This document shows, piece after piece, positions 9,850-20,146 of a DNA stretch of 56,897 nt. Under the pieces are notes generated by a model, which was given only the letters and a program-made list of their open reading frames with translations, did not search any database and was not told where the DNA came from. The position numbers were made by a program, and so were the translations under genes. Every line of letters begins with the position of its first letter. Position 1 is the stretch's first letter. The stretch is from Agarophyton chilense (Eukaryota > Rhodophyta > Florideophyceae > Gracilariales > Gracilariaceae). The DNA lies in NCBI GenBank assembly GCA_030374765.1, contig JARGXX010000032.1, positions 1 to 56,897 on the forward strand, given 5' to 3'.

Positions 9850-12800
9850 TTAAATGAGTGTTGTGGTTGACTTCCACCAAGCTGCAAGGCGTAGAATGTT
9901 GGGTACGGCAAAGTGGTTGTTGTGTGTTAACCAATCATGAAACATGGCGTCTATTTCAAGGTGGAGGGGTGAGGAATCTTGGGAGGATTGGGAAATGGAG
10001 TTGAACTTGGATTGCATGCGGCCGTCAAAGAGGTGGAGTGCAATTTCGGAGCGAGTTTTGGAGCATGTTCGCCACAAGACCCATGCCAGTTGATAGAGCG
10101 AAATGAAGATGCAGTGTCTTGTTCCAAAAGTGTGCGGTTGAGAATGAGTTTTGAGTCCCTTGCAGAATCCGAGATGGCAACGGTAGCAGGTTCCTTGAGG
10201 TGATTTATCGAACCTGCAGTTGCGCGATATATGGTGCGGCGAAAAGCATCTGAAGCATCGTTGACGGGAATGGGGGCATGCATGAGTGTCCGTCAAGTGC
10301 ACTTGCGTTTTTTCGTGCAGCAAGCATGGCACACAGAGAGGGGCAAGTCGGCGGGAGAGCTCCTCGAAGTGTGACACGATTTGTTGCGGTGTTTTTCGTT
10401 CCAAGGTGTAAAAGAAGGTGGCAGAGTGCGACTGAGATTGAGAATGAGCGACAGTGGGCGATTGGGTCGCTGCGGATGGATGCGTGGTTGTCAGCAACGG
10501 CGATGGAGTGGAGGTGGGGGGTCGTGGTGGACGACTGGCGTGGGGTTTGGGGCTTTGTGTTGGGCCGCCGTTGGTGTTGGTGTTTTGGTTGTTTAAGGAT
10601 GTTCTGTTTGATTGATTGGCACGGTTTTTTGGCGGCGTGGGCGTTTGTGGGGAAGCGCTGGGTGACGGTGAAATGGATTGGGCGTGCTGAGAGGCAGAAG
10701 GGGTAGCGGAAACGGAGCTTCGTTCCGGGGTGGGAGAGGGGGAGACAGCTGCGATGCTATTGCAAATATCGCAATTAAGAACCGAAGGAGAGAAGAGACA
10801 GATGCCTGGTTCTTTTCCGTCCATGTGGAAATAGAGGGCGTTCCTTCGACAAACAGATTTGCATTCGACCCAATGCTGCGCTTCCAACCAACGCTCCGTG
10901 GAAAGTGCTTGGTTGTATATGCGATTGGGCTCCTCAAACGCATTTGTGTTGGATGAGGACGAAGAAAGAGTTTCCGTAACGAGTTTGAAGTAGGGCTGGA
11001 AATAAATGGTGACGCAAGTGGATGGGTTTCCATCGCGGCCGGCCCTGCCGGCCTGTTGCGCGAGGTCGCAAAGACTCGCTACTCCACCAAAGTTGAAAAC
11101 CAGGCGAACGTTGGGAACGTCGATGCCCGTACCAAAAGAAGAGGTGCAAACCATGAAGAGAATGTGGTTGGTTGTGGGTGCGCTGGAAGAAGGCGGAGAG
11201 TTCCAAAGGGTGTGAGCCCGGCGTTTACGAACATCGGAGAGACCAGAATGGTACAGGAGAACCGTGACAGTAGTGGATTGTTTAAGGGCACCAAAAGAAG
11301 AACGCGAAGCGGCGAGAGCTTCATGGACAGCTTCGGCAGCCGGGCGTGTTAACGAGAATATAAGAACGCGAGCTAGGGTTGTGTCAGCCGACGAGTGAAG
11401 CAATCGAGCCACATGCTCTTGCATGATTGAGACGCCCAGCTGAAGCAGGTATCCAAACACATCCTGAAAGTGGCCATGAGCGGCGCGAAAGCGTGTGGCA
11501 CGCGAAGTGCTGGGGGCTGAGCTTAGCTGATACACGACAAAAGAAATGTTGTTTCTTGCAGTCGAAGAAGCGTACACATGCGCGTTCGGGATATGCAGCT
11601 GCGACAGAAGAAGGGGGCGGTCGCGCGGCGGCACTGTCGCGCTTAAAAGCACGCGAGGGATCTTTGTGGGAATATGGCCGAAGCAGTTGTGGAGGTTGGC
11701 CAAGCACGGGCGAAAGTGTTGCCATAAAAGAAATAAGTGACATTCATCGATGGCAATGCGGGCGAGGCGGTCGGCGGCGATCAGTCGCGTGGTGAACTCT
11801 GTAAAAGAAGGAAGAGAAAGTCTTTCAGCGGAAAAGATGTAAATGTCGGCAAAGGAGTGCGATCCGGGAGGGGTGGGTGTACGAGAAGCACGAAGGCCGA
11901 AGAGCTGAGCGCGCAGTTCGTATTCACTGAGCAAGGCTGTGAGAGGGGTGATGAGAACGGTGGAGTATTTGCCCTTTTCCATGAAGACGGGGAGCAGAAG
12001 AGATAGTGTTTTTCCAGATCCAGTCGGCTGGAGTAGTAGCATGTTGGACAGCCTGTTGTACACGGCCGCTGTGTTCACAAATTGTTGGTGGGACTTGAAT
12101 AAAGCGGAGTCGTTGGAAAGTGCCTGTCTTAGTGCTCGGAGCATTTCTGATGTAATATGTTCGTAGGTCACAAGCGGTTGTTGTAAGAGAGAAGCTCCAC
12201 CGCGCGGTATGGCGGCTGCCATAAAAGCAGGCGGATGTGGATTGAAAGGATGAGAGGCGGCCAGGTTTAGGTTGATTTGAGAATGGGGGATCGCAGAGCG
12301 GTCAGTGGGAGGGGACGGGGTTGGCTGCGATGTATGGATGGAGCGCTTTGGTTCAGGTGTAGGTAGAACTGTGTCAGTAACCGGACGTTTTCTGTGGTGT
12401 TGTTGTTGTTGTTGTTGTTGGGTGAGGGGAGCATTAAGAAGAAGACCGAGATACTGGTGCCATTTGCTGGACCACTCGCGATATTTGGAAAGTTGAGAGT
12501 GCTGCAAACCGGATATGTCATGTGGTGTACGAGCGTAAAGAAAAGCGGCGGTGTGCGCAGAGTGGCCCGCCTGGCCATGGGCAGTGGTCAATAGCTCTTC
12601 CAAGATGTGATCGGCTACAGAAGATGCGGTGACATTGGAAACTGTGTTGGTCATTCCCACGGTGAAGTTTCTATAGTCGTTGAAGGATATCGGGAAACCG
12701 CGTTTGCTCAAGTGAGAGCTGATTATCGAGCGGATGGTGTTTGCGGCATACGGAATTCCGCAGTTGGCGAACAGCATTTTCCAATGCATCTGGAAACAGT

Positions 12801-15393
12801 TTTCTCCGTGTAGGCAGCGGACGATATATGCTTCAAACGGACGTATCAGAGTCAAGTACATGAGCAGAAGACGGGATGTTTGGGCATCGGGAAAGCGAGC
12901 AATCGGAGTGGCGGCCCCTTTGCTGTTTCGCGTTTTCATGTACCGGCAAATGAGGACAGGCGATTTGTCGATGAGCATGAGACAACGTTGAAAGTGTTGG
13001 TCGTTGTGGATACGGTATGTCTCAATCTCTGTGCCGCGCGCAGGAGAGCCCGACGAAAGGTGTAGCGCAACCAACAGGCGTTCTTGGATTTTCTGTGCAC
13101 ATGAGAGCCACCTCGACAACGCATGCGTGAACATATCGGTGCCCAAAATGTCGGTTGTGGGCAGTTGTGTGCGGGGAAAGGTACCGTTTTGCTTGCGTTG
13201 CGGAAGAAACGGAGTGTGGTCGGTGTTGGAGTTGTGGGGCATGGAAGACGTGAGACAAGTGAAAACGAAAGCCATGTTTTGTTCGATAAATGGGCGGTTG
13301 TTGAGGTTGGTAAGGAAAGAAAAGCCTGGGCTTTTGTTGAAGGAGTCGTCCTGAAGTGAGTGTAGCGCGTTTGTGAAACCGGTTGGCAGAGCGTGGCCAA
13401 GAAGCAGGTCGTTGTGAAGAGTATGTTGTATTTCTTTGTGTAGAGTTAAAACCAAAGAGCCGACTTCTGAGAGGGCGAGGTGAGTGTCACGCACTATGCC
13501 GCAGGACGGGTGAACATCACAATTGTGGAAAGAAACGAACATTTCCTCGCGAGAGGATATGGACATTGCAAGCGTGAGTGTCTTTCTGACAAACGAAAGG
13601 GCGTTGTTGGAATCAGCGTCGATTGCCGCGTCGATGGTACGCATGCGTTCTTGAACGTGAACTGGGCGTTCGGAAGCAGGGGTGGCAGGTTGCAACAGGG
13701 GAGAAGATTTGGAGAGCACGTGCAGTTCGTGTATGGCGCAGGCACAGATGCCATATTGAAGAGCGGCGAGGAGGTGCGTCACATCTGAGGCGGCTGCAAA
13801 ACGAAAGGAGGTATTGTTGGGGTCGTGAGAAATGACCGTGTCGTAAGGCTCAGGCGTGCGGTCAGACGGCAAGGGGGCAGCGATAGGCGGGTTGGGGTCG
13901 GTGCTTATCACGCTTGCGCAAGCAATGAAGTTGCGAACGGAGAGGAGATCCAAAGAGTGGTATGGCGCTAAAGATTGAAGCAAGAAGGGCTTGAGCGCGC
14001 TATGGACCGCTGGGCCATGTTGGGTTGGAGGAAAGGGAGCGGGGAGCTCACCAGAGGAAGACATGCGAATGGCATCCAACACGGAAGTAGTGTAGCAGTA
14101 CATGAGGTCTGAGTCGGGTACGAGATGAGGGAGGTTTGCCCTTGTCCTGTGAGTAAACACAAGCAAACGGGAAATGTGTGAAGCGTAACGCTTGAGGGTT
14201 TCAGTGGAGACAGTTTTAAAAGCTGTGTCGGTGCGCTTGTTGAGGCGGTCCAAGAAAGCCAGGGAGGTCTTACTAACCAAAATGTTCACCTGAGAGAGGT
14301 AGTCGAAGATGTGGTGGGTGATGGTGCTTTCAGCGGATGTGGGCGTTGTGCCAGTTCTGGATAGTTGAGCCGCCACATCCAGATGAACATGAAGCGAGTG
14401 AAGAACGATGTCAAACTTGGAAAAGGTGATGAAAGAATTCTTCTCCGAGTGGTGACGAAGCAAAGGGTCTGATTGCGAACAAGGAGCGCCGGTGTTGAAC
14501 TTTTGTAAAAAGTGGTTAATGTGTTGAAGCGGGGGCTCGATGCCTTTGGCAGTCGTTGCCACTGGACGATGGGGTGGTTGGAGACAAACAGGCTGCGCCG
14601 GGGGGGTATCAGGCCGTGCCGCAGGCGCCTGCGGAACCTGGAAAGTTTTGGACAAGCAGCCTATGGGTTGAGCATTGGTAACGGGGAATAAACGGCGACG
14701 AACGCCGCCGTACACTGTCTGCAAGGCAATACGGCCCGACGAGACGGTACGGTCAAGGTGTGGCTGGGCAACCGCAGGCGACATATTGTGGCATTCGATC
14801 AGATGCGCTTGCAAACGAACGGGGTCGAGGTAGCAGAATTTGCAGAGCGGGCACTGATAGCCATTGTGAATGGCAATGTGTGCCAGGGGCGTGAGGAACG
14901 TAGAGGGCCCGGACACAAATTGAGCGTTGTGTTGGGGGCGATACTTTTGCCACACGGGGGCAACGTTAGAGTTGTTGCGCAAGGTGTGCACCTCGTGCAG
15001 GATTGCCATTGACATGGGACTTGCAATTTCCAAAGGGATGGAGTGCTGTTTGCGCAAGTGATGTTGGATTGCGCGGGCAGACGGCAGCCCACACTGGCAG
15101 TTGACGCACAACGGAAAGAACCCAATAGAATGAATACCCATATTCACAATGGTACCGAGTGCCATGATAAAAGAGGAAGAATCGTCGGCTGCATTTGCGT
15201 CGGTAACGGGTAAGTCGGAATGGGGTTGAGCATGGGCGTCACGCGCCACGGGCGGAGGCGGTGGGGGGAGCAGGGGATTAGGGGGAGTGGGCGGTGAGAT
15301 GTTCACCGCAGCCCTCGGTGGGCTGTGCACCGAAGAGGGGATGAACACGGGCAAGCCATGTTCGCCGGCGGAGGATAAGCTGTTTTGCGACAT
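9850..15393 (-). CDS. Subtelomeric zinc-finger / recombinase-like / RecQ-family helicase, 1847 aa
   Basis: Intronless. The first in-frame ATG (MSQNSLSS) is at 15393; upstream frame has only a TTG. Residues 96-117 and 181-202 are C2H2 units, each C-x2-C-x12-H-x4-H. Residues about 770-960 resemble a degenerate tyrosine-recombinase fold (ARGTEIE near 786, then NDYRN, then GHSAHT with a Tyr near 953); this part is tentative. A poly-Gln stretch follows. The helicase core has Walker A PTGSGKT (1123-1129), DECH (1216-1219), SAT (1251-1253) and QQAGRAGRDG (1446-1455). A RecQ C-terminal zinc-binding pattern (ECKSVCRR...CDIC) follows at about 1511-1544, then a Ser/Pro-rich linker and a Cys/His-rich tail. 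Telomere-linked RecQ-like helicases with N-terminal zinc fingers are known from fungal subtelomeres and helicases also from yeast Y' elements, so the location fits. The likely role is DNA unwinding or recombination at chromosome ends, by inference. Confidence 0.85.
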   Translation of the reverse strand: MSQNSLSSAGEHGLPVFIPSSVHSPPRAAVNISPPTPPNPLLPPPPPPVARDAHAQPHSDLPVTDANAADDSSSFIMALGTIVNMGIHSIGFFPLCVNCQCGLPSARAIQHHLRKQHSIPLEIASPMSMAILHEVHTLRNNSNVAPVWQKYRPQHNAQFVSGPSTFLTPLAHIAIHNGYQCPLCKFCYLDPVRLQAHLIECHNMSPAVAQPHLDRTVSSGRIALQTVYGGVRRRLFPVTNAQPIGCLSKTFQVPQAPAARPDTPPAQPVCLQPPHRPVATTAKGIEPPLQHINHFLQKFNTGAPCSQSDPLLRHHSEKNSFITFSKFDIVLHSLHVHLDVAAQLSRTGTTPTSAESTITHHIFDYLSQVNILVSKTSLAFLDRLNKRTDTAFKTVSTETLKRYASHISRLLVFTHRTRANLPHLVPDSDLMYCYTTSVLDAIRMSSSGELPAPFPPTQHGPAVHSALKPFLLQSLAPYHSLDLLSVRNFIACASVISTDPNPPIAAPLPSDRTPEPYDTVISHDPNNTSFRFAAASDVTHLLAALQYGICACAIHELHVLSKSSPLLQPATPASERPVHVQERMRTIDAAIDADSNNALSFVRKTLTLAMSISSREEMFVSFHNCDVHPSCGIVRDTHLALSEVGSLVLTLHKEIQHTLHNDLLLGHALPTGFTNALHSLQDDSFNKSPGFSFLTNLNNRPFIEQNMAFVFTCLTSSMPHNSNTDHTPFLPQRKQNGTFPRTQLPTTDILGTDMFTHALSRWLSCAQKIQERLLVALHLSSGSPARGTEIETYRIHNDQHFQRCLMLIDKSPVLICRYMKTRNSKGAATPIARFPDAQTSRLLLMYLTLIRPFEAYIVRCLHGENCFQMHWKMLFANCGIPYAANTIRSIISSHLSKRGFPISFNDYRNFTVGMTNTVSNVTASSVADHILEELLTTAHGQAGHSAHTAAFLYARTPHDISGLQHSQLSKYREWSSKWHQYLGLLLNAPLTQQQQQQQHHRKRPVTDTVLPTPEPKRSIHTSQPTPSPPTDRSAIPHSQINLNLAASHPFNPHPPAFMAAAIPRGGASLLQQPLVTYEHITSEMLRALRQALSNDSALFKSHQQFVNTAAVYNRLSNMLLLQPTGSGKTLSLLLPVFMEKGKYSTVLITPLTALLSEYELRAQLFGLRASRTPTPPGSHSFADIYIFSAERLSLPSFTEFTTRLIAADRLARIAIDECHLFLLWQHFRPCLANLHNCFGHIPTKIPRVLLSATVPPRDRPLLLSQLHIPNAHVYASSTARNNISFVVYQLSSAPSTSRATRFRAAHGHFQDVFGYLLQLGVSIMQEHVARLLHSSADTTLARVLIFSLTRPAAEAVHEALAASRSSFGALKQSTTVTVLLYHSGLSDVRKRRAHTLWNSPPSSSAPTTNHILFMVCTSSFGTGIDVPNVRLVFNFGGVASLCDLAQQAGRAGRDGNPSTCVTIYFQPYFKLVTETLSSSSSNTNAFEEPNRIYNQALSTERWLEAQHWVECKSVCRRNALYFHMDGKEPGICLFSPSVLNCDICNSIAAVSPSPTPERSSVSATPSASQHAQSISPSPSASPQTPTPPKNRANQSNRTSLNNQNTNTNGGPTQSPKPHASRPPRPPTSTPSPLLTTTHPSAATQSPTVAHSQSQSHSATFFYTLERKTPQQIVSHFEELSRRLAPLCVPCLLHEKTQVHLTDTHACPHSRQRCFRCFSPHHISRNCRFDKSPQGTCYRCHLGFCKGLKTHSQPHTFGTRHCIFISLYQLAWVLWRTCSKTRSEIALHLFDGRMQSKFNSISQSSQDSSPLHLEIDAMFHDWLTHNNHFAVPNILRLAAWWKSTTTLI

Positions 15394-16362
15394 AACTGAA
15401 CGTGTAAGAGAGAGAAGAAGACGCTTGGGAGGATTGTTTTTGAAGACGCAAAGAAAGACACACACAAACAAACACAATCGAGTTTGGGAGCATCAGCGAA
15501 ATGGACGGGTTCACTGCCGATATAGCAGTATAAGTAGTAAATAGGTGGGGCGAGGGTAATTGGAGAAAGGCGGTTTGGTGTTTTGGGGGAGGGCGCGTGT
15601 GGCTGGCTTGAGCAAATGGCATACTGTACAAGGGAACCTTCACGATACTATTTGGTATTGCAGGTCATTCATTCCCGGTGTATGACTGTGGGGTTGTGGG
15701 GAGGAGTGTGTCACAATAAAGCTCATTGGCCTCCGCCCCATTGAGGAGAGTGATTTTGTGTAAGGGGCGTGGTTTCCGTGCAGGGGGGGAGCGGGAAGGG
15801 GAAAAAGGGCAGCACAGAGAAGAGATGGGGCTGCGCGGTGGTGGAGTCGGGTTGGGGGAGGGCAGAAGTTTTCAGGGTGGGTTCGGACTTGTGTGTAAAT
15901 GGACGGAGGTTTAGAACGAGCTGGCGCGCGATCGGGTGCGCCAGCGGATGTTGTGCGGCAATGTGGCAACTTGTTGTGAAGCATGACGTTTTCAGAACGG
16001 CTAACTAGTGGCGGTGGTGGCGTATCGTACACACGTATTAGTTTGAGCACAAGCGGTGCTGCACCGCGGTTGAGCTCATATATGCATATGCGACATGTTT
16101 GACCGTTGATTTTGGAAAAATGGTTCTACATGTGACGTGGGTAGGAGGGGTGCTATGTGTTACAGTATGCGCACTGTGTAACGTTATGATGGTGTTTGGC
16201 AAAAGAAGTGAGATGTTGCGGGGCGTGGCAGTGGGGGCCGAAGAAGAAGGTTATAGGTTTTCTGTTTTTAAAACGAATGAAGGAAGAGAGTTTGCGCGTG
16301 GTTGTTCTTAGGAGAGAAGGTTTAGTTTTTAGTTGTGTTCTACTGAGAAAGAAAAGAAACAA
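15394..16362. other. Intergenic region between two minus-strand genes
   Basis: Contains the presumed promoter of the helicase gene (to its right on the map) and the 3' flank of the methyltransferase gene. Short open frames are Pro/Ser-rich or Gly/Arg-rich and I do not accept them. No clear core promoter motif or repeat is seen. Confidence 0.5.
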
Positions 16363-19300
16363 CTAATCTACAAGATCCACATGAAAGGTGTGTGTTTGTG
16401 GTTTTGGAACCCTGGGCCAATGAGCGTAGTCGTTTCCATAGTCTATTAGCACTTCTTCTTCTCGCTCGATGGTTCGGGTGGCTACTATTGTGATAAGGTG
16501 GTAGTCTTGGATTCCTGACTTTGAGTTTTTCAAAGTAGACGAAAGGCGCGCTACTACATTTGGTGTGCGAGGGTTGGGGAGTACCTTGTCCCGTAAGGCC
16601 TGAATGTCGAGGTCCTCTGGGCGGTATTGGGCATCATTGATGATTCCGCCAACACAGAACGGGGCAGGCGTGATCCACATGGAGTGGGTTCCACGGTCTC
16701 CCGGGGTGGGCAGTCTGACAAAGTCCGGACCTGTCACTCGGATTTCCATGGAAGTGGAGTTGAAGCGCTCCACGGTGACGGCGAGCAAACCGTTGGCATA
16801 CGAAGACTGTGTGGCGGAGCGTTTGGAGAGGTCGTGGTAGACGAGAGTTCCATAAAAGTAGCACACGGTGTCGCCTTCATTAAACTGGCGTGCGGCAAAG
16901 ACCCCGTCTCCCGCCAAGGGGTGTCGGATGTCGGACTTTTTGGTATACACTCCATGGGCATACCCTTCTATGGCAAGTAACGTAGCCGGATCAATCTGAG
17001 TGAGAAGGCCCTGTTTCTCTCGCGGCCATTCATGCACCGGTTTAGTGCGGCAAACGGCTGCAAACTCACGGTCTTTCCACAAGTTGCAGAGAAAGGAAGC
17101 GAGCGGCGCAGGAAAAATTTGGTACTGTGGCAGACCGGGAGGCGCGGTCCAAAGGTATTTCGATCGCAGGTCCGTGTTCGGTAGTGAGCGAACTAGGCGA
17201 CTGAACTTGGCGATGAGATGGTGCGGCACTTCAATGTCGGTGCTGTTCTGTAAAACGGTTTTGATAAAGTGAACGACAGCATTGTGTTTTGCGTGAGCGT
17301 AACACACTGCGTCTTTCTCGCACCCCAAAAAGCGTCTGTGACCTGGGAGCTCCATGCACGCCAAAGCGGTGGAACCCGTTCCGGCAAATAAATCCACCAC
17401 CATGTCGCCAGGCTGAGAATAGCGGCTTATGAGTTCCTTGAGTAGAGCACGACTCTTCTGCTCCGGGCGTACTTTTTCAGTGACGGCGTTGTGATTGTTG
17501 GTGACAGAATGCAGGCGATTCCAACGCAGGGTCTCGCCAGCGGCTAGTCCCGGCACGTTATCAATCACGTTCTTGTAAGCCGGGTAGCGAGAAGGAACGT
17601 AGTTGTAGTTGACGAGGTTTACGCGAGCCAGGTTTTCATCGTGAGTGAGCCCCGTTTTGATGCCGTGAATGGCGTACTCGGTGATGGGCAACGGCGACGT
17701 TCGCAGCCCGCGGTGGCTCCCAGTAGGATGGGAGGCGGCGCGGACGAAAACCAACGGCACAGGGTCCACCTTGAACAGCGCAGTATGGGACTCGGAAATG
17801 CTCTTGAAGCACGACAACCACGGCCTGAACTGGCGAATGGAGCAAAAGAGAATAAAGTGGCCGCCAGGGCACATCAGCTCGCCAATAACCTGCGCCGTGC
17901 GCTTCATATCGTCTTGGGAAATGGCGTCGTGGTTGCTGTTGTGGCGGCCAGCTAAGGACCGAATGTTGTAAGGCGGGTCGGTGAGGACCAGTTGCACTGC
18001 TCCGACTGGAGATGAGGCGGTAGTTCGTTTGATAATATCCACCTGTACGAATTCTTTGAAATCGACACCGTAGAGGCGAATATGCTTTTCCATTTCGTCC
18101 TCCGCCTCTTGTAGAGCGTTGAGAGTAGTAGTTTGGGTGAAGGAGTGCGGCGGGAGGACGCGAGTTTCGTTGACGTTGTAGGGAAGATTTGGGGGTTGGG
18201 GAGGAGGTGAGGGACCAGCGGCGTTGGCGCGTTCCGACGACGACGGTAGTGGCGCTCCTGGATCAGGCGGAAGTTGCTGCTGTGACTCGTTCATAATGAT
18301 GTCCACCAACTCGGCTTCTTTTTTGGCTATCTCCACGGCCGGGTTGAGGGGTTGGCCTGGAATAGGACCGACCATGGCCATTCGAATCGGGGTCCAAAGT
18401 GGCAGACCGAACGTCGTGAAGCGGTGAGGGTACACGTCGACGGTCGAGTTATACTCGAATTGCGTCAAAGATTGCCAGCGAGCGGTTTCATCCATTTCGT
18501 ATAGGAAGTCGTTGAAAAGCAGGCGGTGAAGGTCGTTCAAAAATTCGGAAGCTAGCACGCGTAGATTGCGGTCAACCTCGTCGGTGTGGGACCAGGCGAC
18601 GCTGTCCACTTCAGATTGGACTTTGGAAGGCTGTGCGTTCTTGGCAAATGTGGTAGTTTGCGATAAAGGGGCGTAGCCTTCGCCGCGGCGTTCGAGAGCG
18701 TGGTAGGTTAGGGTGTTGCTGTCGAACAAGATGTACGGAGCGAGCATGTGCTCCAGTGAGTCATACCCAAGATGGCGGCAGAACACATTCCAAGAGGTCA
18801 CAAGCTTGTGCACGACAAATGAAATTCGCTCGCACGTTTCGTGCTTAAAGTTTTGCAACGAAGGCAACATAGAGGTCGCGGTTGCAACGCCGGTATTGAG
18901 GCGTTGTTTCTTGGTCTGGCGCGATTTGAGTTTCTCGCGTTTGAGAGTGTAGATCATCGACAGATACAAAACCATTTCAAAACGAGATGCCTCAACGGTA
19001 GTGGAGAATCGTGAGCGACTGTCCTTGGAAGTTTGCGACTGTGGAGGCAGAATGCGCGATTTGAGGAAGGACGACAAGAGAGCCGTTTTCGGAATGAGCA
19101 AGTCGACTTGACGGCTGGGGCGGCGGCGATTTGTAGGCGCATTGGAAGAACGAGCACTTGCACGGGTGGTACCATTACCAGCAGCAGAAGACGGTTGCTG
19201 CTCAGAAGTATTGCTTGAAGCTTGGATTTGGAGGTAGAGCTGGTACAAGTCCCTGAGACGCCGGTCGTTGCTACCATCGTCGAGGTCCACACATCTGGCC

Positions 19301-19560
19301 ATGAGGTACACCTGAGAAAAGTAGTTGTTTTTGAGGAGGCTGTGTTGTATCTCCGTGTTGGTGTACTTGCCGTGCTTTTCAGATGGCACGACCAAGGAGC
19401 AAACTTCCTCTGCAGCTGGCACAGAGCCTCGGTTCTGAACTGCGAAGTAGACCAAGTCCAGGTACTGGAGCGCGCGGGCGTTGGGATCATCGGGGCGCAT
19501 GCGGGCGTACGCGTCGCGCAGCGGCAAGAACAAACCAATGAGACCTTCGGTGGTGACCAT
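16363..19560 (-). CDS. DNA methyltransferase-SET domain fusion protein, 1065 aa
   Basis: Intronless. The first in-frame ATG (MVTTEGLIG) is at 19560; upstream frame has only a TTG. The N-terminal 480 residues are unrecognised, with a basic Ser/Arg-rich stretch near 110-150. Residues 528-531 are DPPY, the catalytic motif IV of amino-methyltransferases. Residues 723-733 are DLFAGTGSTAL, the AdoMet-binding motif I. The order IV then I is that of beta-class N6-adenine/N4-cytosine DNA methyltransferases, a mostly bacterial group. Residues about 882-1049 look like a SET domain: GVFAARQFNEGDTVCYFYG, then RTPNVV in place of the usual NHS-C-PN, then TIVATRTIEREEEVLIDYG. The substituted NHSC-like box leaves lysine-methyltransferase activity open. 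The combination suggests a protein that modifies DNA and binds or modifies chromatin. Its target and mark (6mA or 4mC) are unknown. Confidence 0.8.
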   Translation of the reverse strand: MVTTEGLIGLFLPLRDAYARMRPDDPNARALQYLDLVYFAVQNRGSVPAAEEVCSLVVPSEKHGKYTNTEIQHSLLKNNYFSQVYLMARCVDLDDGSNDRRLRDLYQLYLQIQASSNTSEQQPSSAAGNGTTRASARSSNAPTNRRRPSRQVDLLIPKTALLSSFLKSRILPPQSQTSKDSRSRFSTTVEASRFEMVLYLSMIYTLKREKLKSRQTKKQRLNTGVATATSMLPSLQNFKHETCERISFVVHKLVTSWNVFCRHLGYDSLEHMLAPYILFDSNTLTYHALERRGEGYAPLSQTTTFAKNAQPSKVQSEVDSVAWSHTDEVDRNLRVLASEFLNDLHRLLFNDFLYEMDETARWQSLTQFEYNSTVDVYPHRFTTFGLPLWTPIRMAMVGPIPGQPLNPAVEIAKKEAELVDIIMNESQQQLPPDPGAPLPSSSERANAAGPSPPPQPPNLPYNVNETRVLPPHSFTQTTTLNALQEAEDEMEKHIRLYGVDFKEFVQVDIIKRTTASSPVGAVQLVLTDPPYNIRSLAGRHNSNHDAISQDDMKRTAQVIGELMCPGGHFILFCSIRQFRPWLSCFKSISESHTALFKVDPVPLVFVRAASHPTGSHRGLRTSPLPITEYAIHGIKTGLTHDENLARVNLVNYNYVPSRYPAYKNVIDNVPGLAAGETLRWNRLHSVTNNHNAVTEKVRPEQKSRALLKELISRYSQPGDMVVDLFAGTGSTALACMELPGHRRFLGCEKDAVCYAHAKHNAVVHFIKTVLQNSTDIEVPHHLIAKFSRLVRSLPNTDLRSKYLWTAPPGLPQYQIFPAPLASFLCNLWKDREFAAVCRTKPVHEWPREKQGLLTQIDPATLLAIEGYAHGVYTKKSDIRHPLAGDGVFAARQFNEGDTVCYFYGTLVYHDLSKRSATQSSYANGLLAVTVERFNSTSMEIRVTGPDFVRLPTPGDRGTHSMWITPAPFCVGGIINDAQYRPEDLDIQALRDKVLPNPRTPNVVARLSSTLKNSKSGIQDYHLITIVATRTIEREEEVLIDYGNDYAHWPRVPKPQTHTFHVDLVD

Positions 19561-20003
19561 CTTGTAAGACGGAACTTGGAGAGATATTCGAAGTGTCGGT
19601 GGAGAAGGCTGGGGGCGGAGATAGAGAGATAGAAGGGGGGGTGATTGAACGAAGAGAGACTTGTTCTTTTGAAGGGGAATTCGGGGGCTGAAGTTGTGCA
19701 AGGGCGTCTTGATTGAAGGGGTCGTGGGGTTTAGGGGTTCAAAGAGCGGGGCCGTGTAGGGGTTTGCGCAATGGTGAGGTCTTGGGCTTTAGCGGGTGCG
19801 TGTACGTCAAAGCCGTTCTTGATCGTAACTCGATACCGCAGCGGGCGCAAGAATCCAAAACAAGCAACACCGCTGAAACAACGACAAAGTTTCGAAAGGC
19901 GAACGTTGCCAAGCGGAGAGGACTGCAGAAGAGCGATAGCCGACAGCTCAAATACGGTCGGGGTCGGTTAACGTGAGATGCAGTTTGAGGGAGCAAAAGG
20001 GGG
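19561..20003. other. 5' flank of the methyltransferase gene up to array 2
   Basis: Noncoding as far as I can see. A GGGTTTAGGGGTTC word near 19728-19741 is a single telomere-like repeat. The stretch ends abruptly at the foldback at 20004. Confidence 0.5.
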
Positions 20004-20146
20004 ATTGCCTGCAGGCAATAAATTTCAACTGCGAATTACGGCTCATAATTTGCACCCCGATTGTTGATTTGCATTATTATTTCGCACTTTCGGGGTGCAA
20101 ATTATGAGCCGTAATTCGCAGTTGACCAAAAGTGCCCGCAGGCAAT
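20004..20146. repeat. Foldback at the left boundary of array 2
   Basis: Complete 143-bp foldback with ATTGCCTGCAGGCA and TGCCCGCAGGCAAT ends. It directly abuts the methyltransferase gene's 5' flank. Confidence 0.85.

Larger units (their letters stand above)
8244..10908. repeat. Helicase 3'-terminal module, copy 2 (continues into the intact gene)
   Basis: Second copy of the 5581-8243 module, starting at the same CCTATATATATTACAGG terminus. It keeps the 25 nt missing from copy 1 and runs on into the full-length helicase gene. One visible difference is CTCAGC against CTTAGC near 8970. Minisatellite and GCGCTTGGT motifs are in the same order. Confidence 0.9.

Noticed and set aside
15394..15477. 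N-terminal extension of the helicase beginning MCLFVCVF
   Set aside because: It would need a TTG start over a low-complexity TGTGTT run; the ATG at 15393 is preferred. The same logic moves the starts of the genes at 19560 and 27073.
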